Positions 25,159 to 33,629 of a stretch of 51,952 nt of DNA are shown piece after piece. The position numbers and the translations under genes were made by a program. Position 1 is the stretch's first letter. Each line of letters begins with the position of its first letter. The notes beneath the pieces were generated by a model. The model was not told the origin of the DNA and did no database searches. It was given only the letters and a program-made list of their open reading frames with translations. The DNA comes from UBA6120 sp035361955 (GTDB lineage: Bacteria > Bacillota_I > Bacilli_A > RFN20 > CAG-826): the NCBI GenBank assembly GCA_035361955.1, contig DAOSDC010000010.1:1-51952 (forward strand). Direction: 5' to 3'.

Positions 25159-26705
25159 TGGAAAAACAAGTTAAAAACAAAGAAGTCGTCATCAGTGTGC
25201 GCGACTTAAAGTTATCTTTCTACACTGACAAAGGCCGTGTCAAAGCACTGCGCGGTGTGTCTTTCGATGTTTACAAAGGCGAAGTTCTTTGCATCGTTGG
25301 CGAATCCGGTTCTGGCAAATCAGTAACCGCGAAAACGATTATGGGCATTCTGCCAGGCAACGGCCGCGTCGATGGTGGGTCAATCATCTACCAAGGCGAA
25401 GACCTTACCAAGGTGTCAGAAGAAGACTTCCACCAAATCAGGGGTAAGAAAATCGGCATGATTTTCCAAGATCCGCTGTCGAGTCTTAACCCGATCATGC
25501 GCATCGGTCGTCAAATTACCGAGGCGATGATTATCAATGGCGATAAAATCAAACGTCGTTACGAAGCGTTGATTCTTGAGGATTTGATTGCCTACAAAAA
25601 TGCCGTTTCCCGCAAAAAAGCAATCATTGAACAAATGAAGTCGAATCGTGATTTGCTCATCGATGAATTTAAGGACGAAATCAAGGCCGTCAAACAAGAT
25701 GCCGCTTTATCCGATGACGTCAAAAAAGAGCGAATTGCCGCTATTCATCAAAAAATTAGCAAAGCCAAAAGCGACACCAAAACTCAAATTGACGCGACTA
25801 AGGTTGAGTACGCTCCTAAAATCGCCGCCACCAAAGCGGCACTAAAAGACAAATCCAAACAAGCGAAAGTCGAAGTCAAGGCTTATAAAGCGAGCCTAGT
25901 TGCCGAGCGCAATAAAAAACTCAAAGATTTAAATGCGCAACTTAAGATGGCGGTGGGCGATGCCAAACAACCGATTAAAGACGAAATTGAAAAAGTTAAG
26001 CTCGACTTTATCAATTCCGTAAAATTGACACATGCCGAAGCCAAAAAGCAAGCCATTAAAGTTATGGAGGAAGTCGGGATTCCCCAAGCAGCACGTCGCT
26101 TCCGGCAATATCCGTTTGAATTCTCAGGCGGGATGCGCCAACGCATCGTTATCGCGATTGCCCTGACGCAAAATCCCGACATTTTGATTCTCGATGAACC
26201 GACGACCGCGCTTGACGTGACGATTCAAGCCCAAATACTTGACCTTGTCAATAAACTCAAACGTGAACGACAACTATCGTGTATCTTTATTACCCACGAT
26301 CTTGGTGTCGTCGCCAACATGGCCGACCGTATCGCCGTCATGTATGCCGGAAAAATCGTTGAATACGGACTTTCAGAAGAAGTATTCTACGATCCGCGCC
26401 ACCCCTATACTTGGGCGCTCCTCTCTTCGATTCCCGATGTCGATACCAAAGAAAAACTCGAATCGATTCCGGGTACTCCTCCCAATATGATTTATCCTCC
26501 AAAAGGCGACGCATTCGCTTTGCGGAGCAAATACGCGATGGCTATTGATTTTAAGGAAGAACCACCTTTCTTCAAATTGAGCGACACGCACTATGCGGCG
26601 ACTTGGCTGCTCGATCCACGAGCCCCACAAGCCCAAATGCCGAAAATCGTGTCCGAGCGCATTCGCATCTCGCTTGAAAAGGCAGGTATCAAACATGGCG
26701 CATAA
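25158..26705 (+). CDS. oppD: OppD-type ATPase with a coiled-coil insertion
   Basis: 515 aa versus about 330-350 usual. Walker A GESGSGKS (48-55), Q-loop MIFQDP (Gln 104), then about 160 inserted residues (about 131-290), very rich in Lys, Glu, Asp and Ala and predicted as helical hairpin coiled coil, placed in the helical subdomain between ITEAM and the AIKVMEEVGIP helix. The rest is normal: FSGGMRQR (322-329), Walker B LILDEPT (Asp 347, Glu 348), His 381 in THD, and the C-terminal oligopeptide-transporter extension, although the Cys cluster (iron-sulfur) seen in many OppD proteins is not visible. Overlaps oppF by 11 bp. Confidence 0.93.
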   Translation: MEKQVKNKEVVISVRDLKLSFYTDKGRVKALRGVSFDVYKGEVLCIVGESGSGKSVTAKTIMGILPGNGRVDGGSIIYQGEDLTKVSEEDFHQIRGKKIGMIFQDPLSSLNPIMRIGRQITEAMIINGDKIKRRYEALILEDLIAYKNAVSRKKAIIEQMKSNRDLLIDEFKDEIKAVKQDAALSDDVKKERIAAIHQKISKAKSDTKTQIDATKVEYAPKIAATKAALKDKSKQAKVEVKAYKASLVAERNKKLKDLNAQLKMAVGDAKQPIKDEIEKVKLDFINSVKLTHAEAKKQAIKVMEEVGIPQAARRFRQYPFEFSGGMRQRIVIAIALTQNPDILILDEPTTALDVTIQAQILDLVNKLKRERQLSCIFITHDLGVVANMADRIAVMYAGKIVEYGLSEEVFYDPRHPYTWALLSSIPDVDTKEKLESIPGTPPNMIYPPKGDAFALRSKYAMAIDFKEEPPFFKLSDTHYAATWLLDPRAPQAQMPKIVSERIRISLEKAGIKHGA

Positions 26706-27936
26706 ACCGAAAACAAAATTCAGACAAGAACTCGTCGATAACGACGTCGTGTTATCGGTCCGCCATCTAAAGCAGTACTTTAAAGTCGGATTCCAAGCGC
26801 GCAAATTCATTACCAAAGCTGTCCATGACATTTCGTTTGACATTAAACGGGGCGAAGTTTTCGGACTTGTAGGCGAATCTGGCTGTGGCAAAACGACGAC
26901 TGGCCGCTCGATTATCCGTCTTTACGACATCACTTCTGGCAGCGTCTATTTCCAAGGCTATCGCATTAACGCCGGCAGCCGCTGGAATGAAAAAGAAATC
27001 AAATGGAAACGCATCCGCGCCAAGAAGAAAATTGCCGAACTGCGGCAACTTGAAAAAGACGAACTAGCCGAAGAACGTAGCGACGCCCAAGAGATCAACG
27101 ATCAAGTGCTCGATGCGATTCGCGCTAAATATGCGAAACAAATCCAAGACATTCGCGACGAAGTTAATGAAATCGTCCGTGTTCAAAAGCAAAAGATCCG
27201 CGAAATCAAATACGATAATAAACACGTCGACCCACGCTTAATGTCGAAAATCCAAATGATTTTCCAAGACCCGGTCGACTCACTCGATCCGCGCATGACC
27301 GTTGAAGATATCATTCAAGAAGGCTTACACATTCAAGGTTTTAAGAATAAAGCCGAAAATTCCAAGAAAGTCGTCGAGGTCCTCGAACGCGTCGGCCTCA
27401 TCGCTGAATACGCATCGCGGTATCCCCATGAATTCTCCGGCGGGCAACGACAACGTATCGGTATTGCCCGGGCGATCATCATGAATCCAGAACTATTAAT
27501 TTGCGACGAACCGATTTCGGCGCTCGACGTATCGATTCGCGCCCAAATCATCAATTTGCTCAATGATTTAAAAGAACAATATCAATTGACGATGCTATTC
27601 ATCGCCCATGATTTGTCGGTCGTCAAATATTTCTGCGACCGGATCGCCGTTATGTATTATGGCGAAATCGTTGAAATGGCATCAAGCGACGATTTGTTCA
27701 AGCACCCGCTCCATCCATATACCAAGGCCCTGTTAAGTGCGATTCCGAAACCCGATCCGCTATCGGAAAAGAAACGGAAACGGATTCCCTACAATCCGGT
27801 CACTGATCACGATTACACGACTGAGAAGCCAACGCTGCGGGAAATTTATCCGGGTCACTTTATCTTGGCCAATAGCCCCGAATACGAGAAGTACCAACAA
27901 GAAATCGCCACGATTGACGCCGATTCGGCTTCCTAA
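26695..27936 (+). CDS. oppF: OppF-type ATPase with a coiled-coil insertion
   Basis: 413 aa versus about 310-330 usual. Walker A GESGCGKT (60-67), then an inserted Lys/Glu/Arg-rich helical segment (about 95-178) that splits the fold before the Q-loop MIFQDP (Gln 191). Signature FSGGQRQR (247-254), Walker B LLICDEPIS, His in AHD, and a C-terminal tail. ATG 26695 follows AAAAGG and lies inside the end of oppD; the longer frame back to 26593 is the shadow of oppD. Pairs with OppD as the heterodimeric ATPase. Confidence 0.92.
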   Translation: MAHKPKTKFRQELVDNDVVLSVRHLKQYFKVGFQARKFITKAVHDISFDIKRGEVFGLVGESGCGKTTTGRSIIRLYDITSGSVYFQGYRINAGSRWNEKEIKWKRIRAKKKIAELRQLEKDELAEERSDAQEINDQVLDAIRAKYAKQIQDIRDEVNEIVRVQKQKIREIKYDNKHVDPRLMSKIQMIFQDPVDSLDPRMTVEDIIQEGLHIQGFKNKAENSKKVVEVLERVGLIAEYASRYPHEFSGGQRQRIGIARAIIMNPELLICDEPISALDVSIRAQIINLLNDLKEQYQLTMLFIAHDLSVVKYFCDRIAVMYYGEIVEMASSDDLFKHPLHPYTKALLSAIPKPDPLSEKKRKRIPYNPVTDHDYTTEKPTLREIYPGHFILANSPEYEKYQQEIATIDADSAS

Positions 27937-27952
27937 GATTAATCTTTAGACG

Positions 27953-28369
27953 ATGGAAAAAAAGCGAGCGACCTTCACACTAAAAACGAAACTATGGACG
28001 TGGGGCGGCGTCTCGCTTTTTGCGTTAGTTCTTTTTGCTTTGTTATTTTTTCCAAGCGGAGTGTATACCTGGTTTCGGGCCTCGGACGCATCGTTTATCC
28101 CCGGCATGATTTTGCTTGGTTTTTCGGGATTGTTGTTTATTGGCCGCTCGGGCACGTTCGATGTCGTCAATTATGGCTTCTTCCGGCTTGGCGAATCGTT
28201 TCGCAAAGAAAAAACCAAAGCATTCGCCGATGCGTATGAATACTCGAATCATCGCCGCGAATTACGCGATAAAACACCGATTTACTTTGTTCCGTTTTTA
28301 TTTTTTGGTGCGTTATTCATCGGTCTGGGACTCGTGTTCATGATGCTTGGTCTTAACGCCATCGTTTAA
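27953..28369 (+). CDS. small membrane protein, DUF3899-like
   Basis: 138 aa, about three predicted helices (about 17-35, 48-63, 112-135). SGTFDVVNYGF and the following charged loop with DAYEYSNHRRE resemble the DUF3899 family; this match is from memory of the family. Lies 16 bp after oppF, so it is the last gene of that transcript. Function unknown. Confidence 0.65.
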   Translation: MEKKRATFTLKTKLWTWGGVSLFALVLFALLFFPSGVYTWFRASDASFIPGMILLGFSGLLFIGRSGTFDVVNYGFFRLGESFRKEKTKAFADAYEYSNHRRELRDKTPIYFVPFLFFGALFIGLGLVFMMLGLNAIV

Positions 28370-28397
28370 TGCTTGACTGAAAGGTAATTATTATAAA

Positions 28398-28425
28398 GCA
28401 ACATGATAATTCATGTTGTTTTTTA
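28398..28425 (+). terminator. terminator of the Opp-type operon
   Basis: Stem GCAACATGA/TCATGTTGT (28398-28406 with 28411-28419), 4-nt loop, T-run. Confidence 0.88.
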
Positions 28426-28476
28426 ATTGTTATATCCTTAAACGACTCAAAAAAATGCATTTCATAATCGTTTCTA

Positions 28477-28506
28477 TTGTTATCTAAAAAACAAAGGTAT
28501 TATGAT
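28477..28506 (+). promoter_or_regulatory. promoter of the lemA-TPM unit
   Basis: TTGTTA (28477-28482), 18-bp spacer, TATGAT (28501-28506). Confidence 0.5.
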
Positions 28507-28529
28507 AAATCATAAGGAGATTATCACCT

Positions 28530-29117
28530 ATGAAACCAAGAGCCATACTCGCCATCGCCATTCCCTCAATTGTCGCTTTGACATTCGGTATCATGACCTG
28601 GGCCAATTATAACGGACTGGTCACCGAATCGAAACAAGTCGATCTCAAACAAGCAAACATCCTGACGGCACTTAACGCTCGCAATTCATTGATTAACCAG
28701 CTCATCGTTGCCGCCGACGCCTATCTCGATCATGAATCGGATGTCTATGAAATGATCACCGATGCTCGCGCTGCCTATGCCGATGCTGTCGCCAGTGGTA
28801 ACTATGACGATCTCGTCTTTTCCGATGCGACGACATCCGTGGCATTGACGGGTTTACTCGTGGTCGTTGAAGACACACCTGAATTACAAGCCAGTACTGT
28901 CATCCGCGATTTGATGGCGACGATGGAAACCCAAGAATGGACGCTTAAAAACGCTCGTGAAGCCTACAATACCGCGGCAACCGATTTTAATACTTCGATT
29001 GAACTATTCCCGCGTGTTCTATTCGCAAAAATGTTTAACTATGACGAACCGCGTCCCTTGTGGATGATGACCACGGGCGAAGAAATAACCGTCTCATTCC
29101 CATCCTCGAATGCTTAA
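28530..29117 (+). CDS. lemA: LemA-family protein
   Basis: 195 aa with one N-terminal helix (about 6-25) followed by NYNGLVTESKQVDLKQANI, where LemA proteins have their N-x-L-V...V...W/A-N...R signature, and a four-helix bundle. Ends in a hydrophobic/aromatic stretch (FPRVLFAKMFNY) as in LemA. SD AAGGAG upstream. Overlaps the TPM gene by 8 bp; LemA and TPM-domain genes are commonly paired. Role unknown, membrane-associated. Confidence 0.85.
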   Translation: MKPRAILAIAIPSIVALTFGIMTWANYNGLVTESKQVDLKQANILTALNARNSLINQLIVAADAYLDHESDVYEMITDARAAYADAVASGNYDDLVFSDATTSVALTGLLVVVEDTPELQASTVIRDLMATMETQEWTLKNAREAYNTAATDFNTSIELFPRVLFAKMFNYDEPRPLWMMTTGEEITVSFPSSNA

Positions 29118-29955
29118 GTTTGCCATGCGAGCGATACTGGCGATCAGTTCGCTCGTTTTTTTAATCATTTTCGGCGTTAGGAGCTGCGCTAGTTATGAAT
29201 ACCCACGGCCCAGCGAAGCTTTTTATGTGAACGATTATGCCGATATGTTTGGACCAACGTTGGAGAATTTCTTAATCGGGGAGTCCGAGGCCCTTTATGA
29301 AACTTATAAAGACGAGCCCGATGTCGGAGGTGTCCAAATCGTTTTTGCGACGTTTGCACTCGAAACCGAATCGCAACTTGGAGCATACAATAAAACAAAA
29401 TTGTTCAACGAATGGCAGATTGGTAAAAACGACATGGGCGTGCTCGTCGCTTTGTTTTTTGTCCCACTTGAACCAGCCGAAAACGGTAATTTTAGTTTGA
29501 CGGACGTTCAAGTAGAGACCGGCGACCAATTTGCTGAATATTTGGCGACGATTGGATTGAACGCCATAATTGATGCCACAATCGATTATCATCTACCGGA
29601 AGAACAAGCGACTTATAGCTATGATTACGATTTAGGCATGGGCGTTGCTAGTTTCATGAATGAGTTACTTAATGTTGCTTATGGAGACATCTATGGTAAC
29701 GCTGAGAGTGTCGTGCCCCAAGACGAGTTCGAACTATGGTATGAGGATTACTTTGATAACTATTCCGGTGGCGCTTCAATCAACACGACGAGTCCGATGT
29801 CGATTTTTTCTTATTTCTTCTCATCGTTTGGAAACGTATATGACAAATTTTTGTTTGGAACTTTCCTCGTCGCTTTTACGCTGATGACCGGCACGGCGAT
29901 CAAAGGTGGGGGCGGGTCAAGCAGCGGCGCGGGCATATTCCGTCATCGTCGTTAA
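29110..29955 (+). CDS. TPM-domain membrane protein (YgcG-like)
   Basis: 281 aa, signal-anchor helix (about 6-25), then the TPM fold beginning YVNDYADMFGP (usual V-x-D-x-A) with VQIVFATF, a KNDMGVLVALFF strand (usual G-x-x-N-x-G-v-L-l) and VQVETGDQ (usual i-e-x-G). A second helix (about 247-263) and a Gly/Ser-rich end follow. The tail GGGGSSSGAG is shorter than the glycine-rich ends of many relatives. Partner of LemA. Confidence 0.82.
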   Translation: MLKFAMRAILAISSLVFLIIFGVRSCASYEYPRPSEAFYVNDYADMFGPTLENFLIGESEALYETYKDEPDVGGVQIVFATFALETESQLGAYNKTKLFNEWQIGKNDMGVLVALFFVPLEPAENGNFSLTDVQVETGDQFAEYLATIGLNAIIDATIDYHLPEEQATYSYDYDLGMGVASFMNELLNVAYGDIYGNAESVVPQDEFELWYEDYFDNYSGGASINTTSPMSIFSYFFSSFGNVYDKFLFGTFLVAFTLMTGTAIKGGGGSSSGAGIFRHRR

Positions 29956-29968
29956 TAAAGGAGCAATT

Positions 29969-31264
29969 ATGAAAATTAGCGACGTCGTGATGGCGACGCC
30001 TACGCAAATCGAAGGCATGAGCAAATTCGATATGAACGAGATGCCACGCAAGGCCAAATGGTATTTGAGACCTCTAGCTTGGTTATTAGCATACCCAGAA
30101 ACATACAAGCATCACGCTAAGATTCGCAAACACGGCGTAAAAGGCTTGAAACCGCCGTATATACTTCTTTGCAATCACAATAGCTTTTACGACTTTAAAG
30201 TGGCGACACGGGCGTTATTTCCCCATATGGCCAACTATATCGTGGCGATTGACGGATTTATTAACCGCGAGAAGCTATTACGCGACGTCGGTTGCATCTT
30301 GAAACGCAAATTCGTACCCGATGCCCCGCTGATTAAAAAGATCAAGCATAGTCTATTCGTCAATAAGTACATATGCGCGATTTATCCAGAGGCTAGATAC
30401 TCGCTCGTAGGTACGACGGCGATTTTACCGGAAAGCCTCGGCAAGATGGCCAAAATGCTGAAAGTTCCTGTTGTGACGCTTATATGTCATGGCCATCATC
30501 TGCAGCAACCGGTGTGGAATCTTAAAAAGCGCAATGTGCGCACCAGCGCCGATTTTTCGCTGATTCTTACTCCGGAACAACTTGAAGAAAAATCAGTCGC
30601 CGAAATCAATCAAATCATCGAACAAGCGTTTTTCTACGATGATTATCAATACCAGATTGATAACGATATTCACGTTAAAGAGAAATGGCGCGCCGAAGGA
30701 CTTCACAAAGTCTTGTACCAGTGCCCTAGTTGCCAAAAAGAAAACACGATGCAAACTTCTGGAACTACCATCAAATGCGATTCCTGCGGCAAAAGCTATG
30801 ATATGGATGAATTAGGACGACTCAAAGCTGATGATGGCCTGACTGAGTTTGAGCATATTCCCGATTGGTATGAATGGGAGCGATCCCAAGTTCGGCATCA
30901 AATCATCAATAATGAATATCAGATTGATACGGAAGTATACGTCGATGTACTCCAAAACGAATCCGGATATTATCGATTGGGAACGGCGAGGCTACGACAC
31001 GACGCGAACGGCTTTGATCTATCGGGCGAGTTTGATGGAAAACCATTCAATGTCAAAAAAGGGCCACTAGAAAACTATAGCGTCCATATCGAATATAATT
31101 ATTTTGGCAAAGGCGATGGCGTTTCCATTTCCACGCTGCACGACACATATTATCTTTACGCGGTCGATCAATCAATTAGCGTCACGAAGATTCACTTTGC
31201 CGTCGAAGAGTTGTATAAATTAAAGGTGAAAGAAGGCGCTGCTCATGTTGAAGAAGCTAGCTAG
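29969..31264 (+). CDS. PlsC-like acyltransferase fused to a zinc ribbon
   Basis: 431 aa. The N-terminal half is a 1-acyl-glycerol-phosphate acyltransferase-like domain: NHNSFYD (HX4D, His 70) and PEARYS (140-145, in place of the usual E-G-T-R). After it comes a zinc ribbon with CPSC (252-255) and CDSC (270-273), then a beta-rich C-terminal domain (about 290-420). Likely acts in phospholipid or glycolipid acylation at the membrane. SD AAAGGAG precedes ATG 29969. Overlaps nnrD by 20 bp. Confidence 0.8.
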   Translation: MKISDVVMATPTQIEGMSKFDMNEMPRKAKWYLRPLAWLLAYPETYKHHAKIRKHGVKGLKPPYILLCNHNSFYDFKVATRALFPHMANYIVAIDGFINREKLLRDVGCILKRKFVPDAPLIKKIKHSLFVNKYICAIYPEARYSLVGTTAILPESLGKMAKMLKVPVVTLICHGHHLQQPVWNLKKRNVRTSADFSLILTPEQLEEKSVAEINQIIEQAFFYDDYQYQIDNDIHVKEKWRAEGLHKVLYQCPSCQKENTMQTSGTTIKCDSCGKSYDMDELGRLKADDGLTEFEHIPDWYEWERSQVRHQIINNEYQIDTEVYVDVLQNESGYYRLGTARLRHDANGFDLSGEFDGKPFNVKKGPLENYSVHIEYNYFGKGDGVSISTLHDTYYLYAVDQSISVTKIHFAVEELYKLKVKEGAAHVEEAS

Positions 31265-32057
31265 AAAACATCTTGGGAAAATTCGCCACCGTAAAAGCGA
31301 AACCAACAAATACGATTACGGCAATGTTTTCATTTTTGGCGGAAGCGTGGGATATTTTGGGGCGCCATTATTAAGCGCTAAAGCCGCCTATCGGTGCGGA
31401 TCGGGGCTCGTCCATATTTTGGTTCCCAACGATCTATATGAAAAGTTTCCGCAAACATTCCCGGAAGTCATGGTGCATCCATATCACAAGATTGATGATG
31501 TTGGCGCGTTACTTTATAAAATGGATGCCGTCCTATTTGGGCCAGGATTGAATCCATATGACAGCCGCCAGTTAGAAATACTCAATCTATTGCTCTCACT
31601 CAAAAAACCGCTAGTCATCGACGCATCCGGTCTTGATTTTCTTAAACAAATATTGCCCGTTCTCGATGATGGTTCTTTTATCGTGGCCACACCGCACACG
31701 GGCGAAGCCGAACGTTTACTGGATACCGACAAACCCGAGCGCCATCTGGACATGCTATTTGACAAGAAAATGACGGTCGTGCTTAAAGATAGCGAAGTGC
31801 TGATTGCCCAACGCCATCATTCATTCATCGCCATTAACGGCAATCCAGGCATGGCCACGGCCGGAACCGGCGATGTGCTCGCCGGGATGATATTAAGTTA
31901 CTTAGGCCAAGGATATAAACCGCTTGAAGCATGCAAGATGGCGGTTTTCCTCCATCAAAAAGCGGCTTCGCTTGCCGAAGATAAATACGGTGAAGATAGT
32001 ATGATGGCGTCTGATATTATCGAATCGTTGCCCGACGCCATCAAATCAATCAAATAA
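31245..32057 (+). CDS. nnrD: ADP-dependent NAD(P)H-hydrate dehydratase
   Basis: 270 aa, repairs hydrated NAD(P)H. Carbohydrate-kinase-like fold with GNVFIFGGSVGYFGAP, VFILPDD-like VHILVPNDLYE, GPGLNP, ATPHTGEAERL and the nucleotide loop GTGDVLAGMI. Lacks the YjeF epimerase domain, as for the stand-alone form in many Bacillota. Start ATG 31245 lies in the end of the acyltransferase gene, so translation is coupled. Confidence 0.93.
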   Translation: MLKKLARKHLGKIRHRKSETNKYDYGNVFIFGGSVGYFGAPLLSAKAAYRCGSGLVHILVPNDLYEKFPQTFPEVMVHPYHKIDDVGALLYKMDAVLFGPGLNPYDSRQLEILNLLLSLKKPLVIDASGLDFLKQILPVLDDGSFIVATPHTGEAERLLDTDKPERHLDMLFDKKMTVVLKDSEVLIAQRHHSFIAINGNPGMATAGTGDVLAGMILSYLGQGYKPLEACKMAVFLHQKAASLAEDKYGEDSMMASDIIESLPDAIKSIK

Positions 32058-32060
32058 AAA

Positions 32061-32396
32061 TCAACTGAATATATCGTCTGGATCGCGCTTTTTCGTGGCG
32101 CCTTTAAAGATGAAAAAGAATAGGATCAACGCGCCAACGAGTGCGCCAGCTCCCGCAAAAAGAATTAAAAACCCAAAAAACAGCAACGTAAAGGCATCAC
32201 CGAAAGTATCGGCGATTTGCGATAGTCCAATCATCGCACCGGCCACTACCAATAAGACGACGGGAACCGAAAAAACCCAGATTGGTTTTCGTTTGAAGAT
32301 TGGACGCCCGATAAATATCGTTAAGATGCTAACAATGAGGGAGAAGATGGCGATTGGAATCCAGTTTTCTCCTGGGGAATTTGTTAGATGTAACAT
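32061..32396 (-). CDS. small membrane protein, unknown
   Basis: 111 aa, four predicted helices (about 13-30, 38-57, 66-82, 84-100) and a charged tail KKRDPDD. SD GGAGG lies 8 nt before the start. Converges on nnrD with 3 bp between stops. Family not recognised. An opposite-strand frame over the same region lacks an RBS and is not real. Confidence 0.65.
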   Translation of the reverse strand: MLHLTNSPGENWIPIAIFSLIVSILTIFIGRPIFKRKPIWVFSVPVVLLVVAGAMIGLSQIADTFGDAFTLLFFGFLILFAGAGALVGALILFFFIFKGATKKRDPDDIFS

Positions 32397-32468
32397 ATGC
32401 CGCCTCCATTATTTGTAAAGTTAGTTTAAATAGTGGTCGGCATCGATGCAACAAAAGTGATAAGCGCT

Positions 32469-33050
32469 TCAATAGACAAAGGGAATGAAGCGATAACTCT
32501 TCTTTAGATAATCGGTATATTTGGCGCCAAATTTCAATTGCAACATCCGTTCCTCATGAATCATGCGCCAGTTCAAAAGCATGGAAAGCGTGACAAAGGC
32601 GAAAATAAAGATTAACCAATTGCCAATATAAAGAGGGACTCCGATTACAAGCAACAACAAACCGACATAAAGTGGATGCCGAAAGATGCGATAGGGACCG
32701 ATGATAATCAGTTGATGATCGGTTTGGATTCGGACATGGGTCGAGAAATAGCGCCCCAAGTAAAAGCGCGACACATACCGAAGCGTTAGACCTAAAAAAT
32801 AACTAGCAAGGCCAATCAGTCGTATGCTTTGACGTATTGAGGTAGGAAACACGAACAAGTCATAACGAGTCAAAATGATCGTGGCGATGATTGAAATGAT
32901 AATTGTCAAAGCGAGGATGACAAAACTTTGGCGTTCCTCATAATCAATCGATTGTTGCTTAATACGTACCAAAAACACTTCGAGCAACCAAAGCAGGGTC
33001 ATAGCATAGAAAGCGATGTTTTGGAAGTTTGGTATTAAAAATATTTCCAT
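32469..33050 (-). CDS. membrane methyltransferase-like protein (ICMT/PEMT type)
   Basis: 193 aa, about five helices, with the signature YRIFRHPLYVG and HEERML...Y-x-x-Y near the C-terminus, as in isoprenylcysteine carboxyl methyltransferase/phospholipid methyltransferase-like proteins; SAM-dependent methylation of a lipid or quinone is the likely role. Start set at ATG 33050 (MEIFLIPN); the frame continues to 33212 but crosses the dps terminator. No Shine-Dalgarno; TATAAT on this strand (33063-33058) ends 7 nt before the ATG. Stop is TGA. Confidence 0.8.
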   Translation of the reverse strand: MEIFLIPNFQNIAFYAMTLLWLLEVFLVRIKQQSIDYEERQSFVILALTIIISIIATIILTRYDLFVFPTSIRQSIRLIGLASYFLGLTLRYVSRFYLGRYFSTHVRIQTDHQLIIIGPYRIFRHPLYVGLLLLVIGVPLYIGNWLIFIFAFVTLSMLLNWRMIHEERMLQLKFGAKYTDYLKKSYRFIPFVY

Positions 33051-33080
33051 TGAAACAATTATAGCCCAAAAGGTTTTATG

Positions 33081-33107
33081 CAAAAGAAAAAGGTGCCGAG
33101 GCACCTT
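33081..33107 (-). terminator. terminator of dps
   Basis: On the minus strand, arms AAGGTGC/GCACCTT (33107-33101 with 33096-33090), 4-nt loop, then TTTTCTTTTG. Confidence 0.85.
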
Positions 33108-33129
33108 AATCATCATTGCGGCAATTTGA

Positions 33130-33564
33130 TTATTTCGCGGTGACGCGAAGCATCCAAAGTGTCTTTTCGAATTCGCCAATCGTTCCAATCGCCAGATCGG
33201 CGGTGGCTTCATCAGCTTCTTCTTGGGCGGCGACGGTCAGTTCTTTAAGGCTGACGACGATCGCTTCCATGTCTTTAATAAGCGAGAGCACCATTTCTTT
33301 GGCACTGACTTCGCCGGCGGCTTCTTTAATCGTGGCTTTTTCAAGGTAGGCTTTCATCGTGGAGCTGGGACGACCGCCAATGGTGATGAGCCGTTCCGCG
33401 AAAGCGTCGTAAACTTCGTTGATGTGATCGTAGAGTTCTTCGAATTTAGCGTGGAGCGCAAAAAATTGCGGTCCATCGACGAACCAGTGGAAGTGGTGCA
33501 GTTTCGTGAACAAAACCGAGAAGTTCGCGACTTGCAAGTCTAATAAGGTGTGTAATTTTTTCAT
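33130..33564 (-). CDS. dps: Dps/ferritin-like iron-storage protein
   Basis: 144 aa four-helix protein. HW-x-V-x-GP-x-FF-x-LH-x-x-FEELY (about 26-45) is the Dps signature supplying inter-subunit ferroxidase ligands. Forms dodecamers that oxidise and store iron and shield DNA. SD AAAGGAG, and an extended -10 (TGATATAAT) lies at 33598-33590 on this strand. Single-gene unit with its own terminator. Confidence 0.93.
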   Translation of the reverse strand: MKKLHTLLDLQVANFSVLFTKLHHFHWFVDGPQFFALHAKFEELYDHINEVYDAFAERLITIGGRPSSTMKAYLEKATIKEAAGEVSAKEMVLSLIKDMEAIVVSLKELTVAAQEEADEATADLAIGTIGEFEKTLWMLRVTAK

Positions 33565-33629
33565 ATATTTAATCTCCTTTTCTTGATTATTATATCACAA
33601 ATGGGCTTTTTCTCAATTCATGTGCTCGT

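Noticed and set aside
26373..26891. 172-codon open frame on the minus strand
   Set aside because: Antisense to the oppD/oppF junction, no RBS, no recognisable protein; a shadow of the conserved ATPase genes.
32095..32418. 107-codon plus-strand frame opposite the small membrane protein
   Set aside because: Lacks an RBS and membrane or domain features, whereas the minus-strand frame has GGAGG and four helices.
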